From assembly GCA_023053575.1 (NCBI GenBank), contig JAKZAP010000003.1, positions 5,618,561 through 5,682,560 on the forward strand: a DNA stretch of 64,000 bases. Reading direction: 5' to 3'. The DNA comes from Branchinecta lynchi (lineage: Eukaryota > Arthropoda > Branchiopoda > Anostraca > Branchinectidae). The notes beneath the pieces were generated by a model. That model did not search any database. It saw only the letters and a program-made list of their open reading frames with translations, and was not told where the DNA came from. The position numbers were made by a program, and so were the translations under genes. Below are positions 62,706 to 64,000 of the stretch, piece by piece (positions within the stretch are counted from its first letter, which is position 1; every line of letters starts with the position of its first letter).

Positions 62706-63446
62706 TCCGTGATCGTCCAACCCTGATGGTTTGTCCGGCCCCGTGATGAAGAAACTAACTTGCCTTCGTGCACTATTGCAAGCATGGCATTTGTTTGGAA
62801 ACCTATGAATTTGCATGATTTGTTTAGAAACAAAAATTACGTGTGGACCTAGTATTTTTTTTTTGCTTAAATTTTGTAGTTAGCCTACAACATTTCAGCA
62901 GACTGTCATCCTGATTCAACTTCTTTAAAGTACTCCCGATAACACGTTGTGATTTTCTGTCTATATTAGAAGCAGACAAAACACGTATCTCATTAAAAAC
63001 ATAATAATAAGAATGATAATAATAATTTGGATCTAACACGTTCAGAATTTATTTGTAAATTGAAAGCAATAAAAAACAGTATTTAAAATAAAAATATAAT
63101 AATATTTACACAGTAATAAAAATAATAATTTGAATCTTGAACCTCTTTAAAGAATTATGTTAACTCGTTGAGAACGATTGAACGCGATGTAAGCTCTCGC
63201 CATTACAGTAAAATTAAACTCTATTGGCTAAAATGCTAGTAATTTGTGTATGAATTGAAAGGTTATCCGGGATTAGTTCTAAATTACAGCTATTTTTTTT
63301 ATAGATAACAAAAGATTTTTTCGGCAATCACACGGTACTTTTGATCTTTGATCACTTTGAAATCGTCGAGCGCTTTTGTTTACGCAGCTAAAATGATGAG
63401 AATGCGTTTGAGAAGTGTCAGTTCTTTGAGATAGTCGGAAGTGTGA

Positions 63447-63468
63447 TAATGGCGTCCAAGTTAGAAGA
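63447..63468 (+). CDS. Possible first coding exon, very short
   Basis: GATAATGGCGTCCAAGTTAG gives M-A-S-K-L-E-E, followed by a good donor (AAT then GTGAGT). The start context is favourable and 5' UTR-like sequence precedes. No downstream exon is in the window, so this is only a candidate. Confidence 0.2.
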
Positions 63469-63549
63469 ATGTGAGTGCGTCAGTATCCGTATAGATACAG
63501 GTTTGGTTTATTCAACCTAGTAACATTAGCGATGTTTTAGCGCTCCAGG

Positions 63550-64000
63550 GTCCTTCTGTCGGTCCTATTAGCAGGTGTGATCGCCTATCGAAATCAGTAG
63601 GGCTGGATTACCGAAGACTTATTATCGCTGTTCCTCGCGGGGACTCCCACAGAGGAGACGTTTGTTCATTATATTAGTTGTGGAAAAGACTTATCTTGTT
63701 TTTCTTTGTCCCATAGATTCACTCTCCGCATTCTCACGAGTCCTCACGGACGGGGAATGCTCCATTATCATTACTGTCATCAAAAGAGACTCCCGTTTGG
63801 ATTTGTTGGGGACTCCCTCGCCCGTCGATGGGGAGTCGATTTGAGGTGTTGTGGGAGTTGTTGATTTTTATAAACAAGATTCTGTGGATGGTTAAATGTG
63901 AGATGTGAGATCAATATTGACTTCGGTTTGAGGGAAAATACTGATTTTTGAAAAAAAATATCAGTTCGGCTGTGATCATTATTTTTTCACTTGCCTTCCG
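63550..64000 (+). repeat. Interspersed repeat, relative of 30,430-30,720
   Basis: Blocks CACTCTCCGCATTCTCACGA, GGGGAATGCTCC and TTGACTTCGG occur in the same order as at 30.4-30.7 kb. The copy is cut by the window edge. Confidence 0.6.

Overview
The window is animal nuclear DNA from a repeat-rich invertebrate genome. Genes are split by long introns, splice sites are canonical GT-AG, and non-LTR retrotransposons, MITEs, foldback elements and satellite-like arrays fill nearly all the rest. A short nuclear copy of mitochondrial cox1 (about 13.28-13.40 kb) reads like arthropod, perhaps crustacean, COX1. That taxonomic guess is weak.

One host gene can be followed exon by exon. On the minus strand, seven exons between 36,985 and 8,751 encode a MacroD-type macro-domain protein (ADP-ribosyl-glutamate/aspartate and O-acetyl-ADP-ribose hydrolase family), with an acidic C-terminal tail and a poly(A) signal at 8,603-8,608. 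All six splice junctions agree in phase. About 366 codons are visible. At least one 5' exon is missing and was not found. The introns (456 bp to 9.7 kb) are packed with mobile elements.

Layout. 0-3.1 kb: a minus-strand endonuclease/RT retrotransposon cut by the window edge, then two TTAA-flanked elements placed head to head. 3.2-8.1 kb: retrotransposon 3' ends and hairpin, TA, TTAA and other MITEs. 8.6-37.0 kb: the MacroD gene. Its introns hold a cox1 fragment, a tandem duplication interrupted by a retrotransposon that was itself interrupted twice, C-rich arrays inserted into a TTAA MITE, a tRNA-Thr-bearing palindrome, a Harbinger-like MITE, and a hAT-like element with a perfect 8-bp target duplication. 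38.9-51.1 kb: a 12.1-kb palindromic element with about 3.2-kb inverted arms, each with roughly 14 copies of a palindromic motif. 51.9-64 kb: another palindrome with a nested MITE, two copies of a 125-bp tandem-repeat family, a broken second copy of the 0-2 kb retrotransposon family, more LINE tails, and a further palindrome.

The 12.1-kb element is the best candidate for something undescribed: very long satellite-built arms, Tc1/pogo-like CAG termini next to TA, a QLQ-like reading frame kept in both arms, and a possible Psq-like DNA-binding exon in the core. All assignments come from reading the sequence by eye; no database search was possible.
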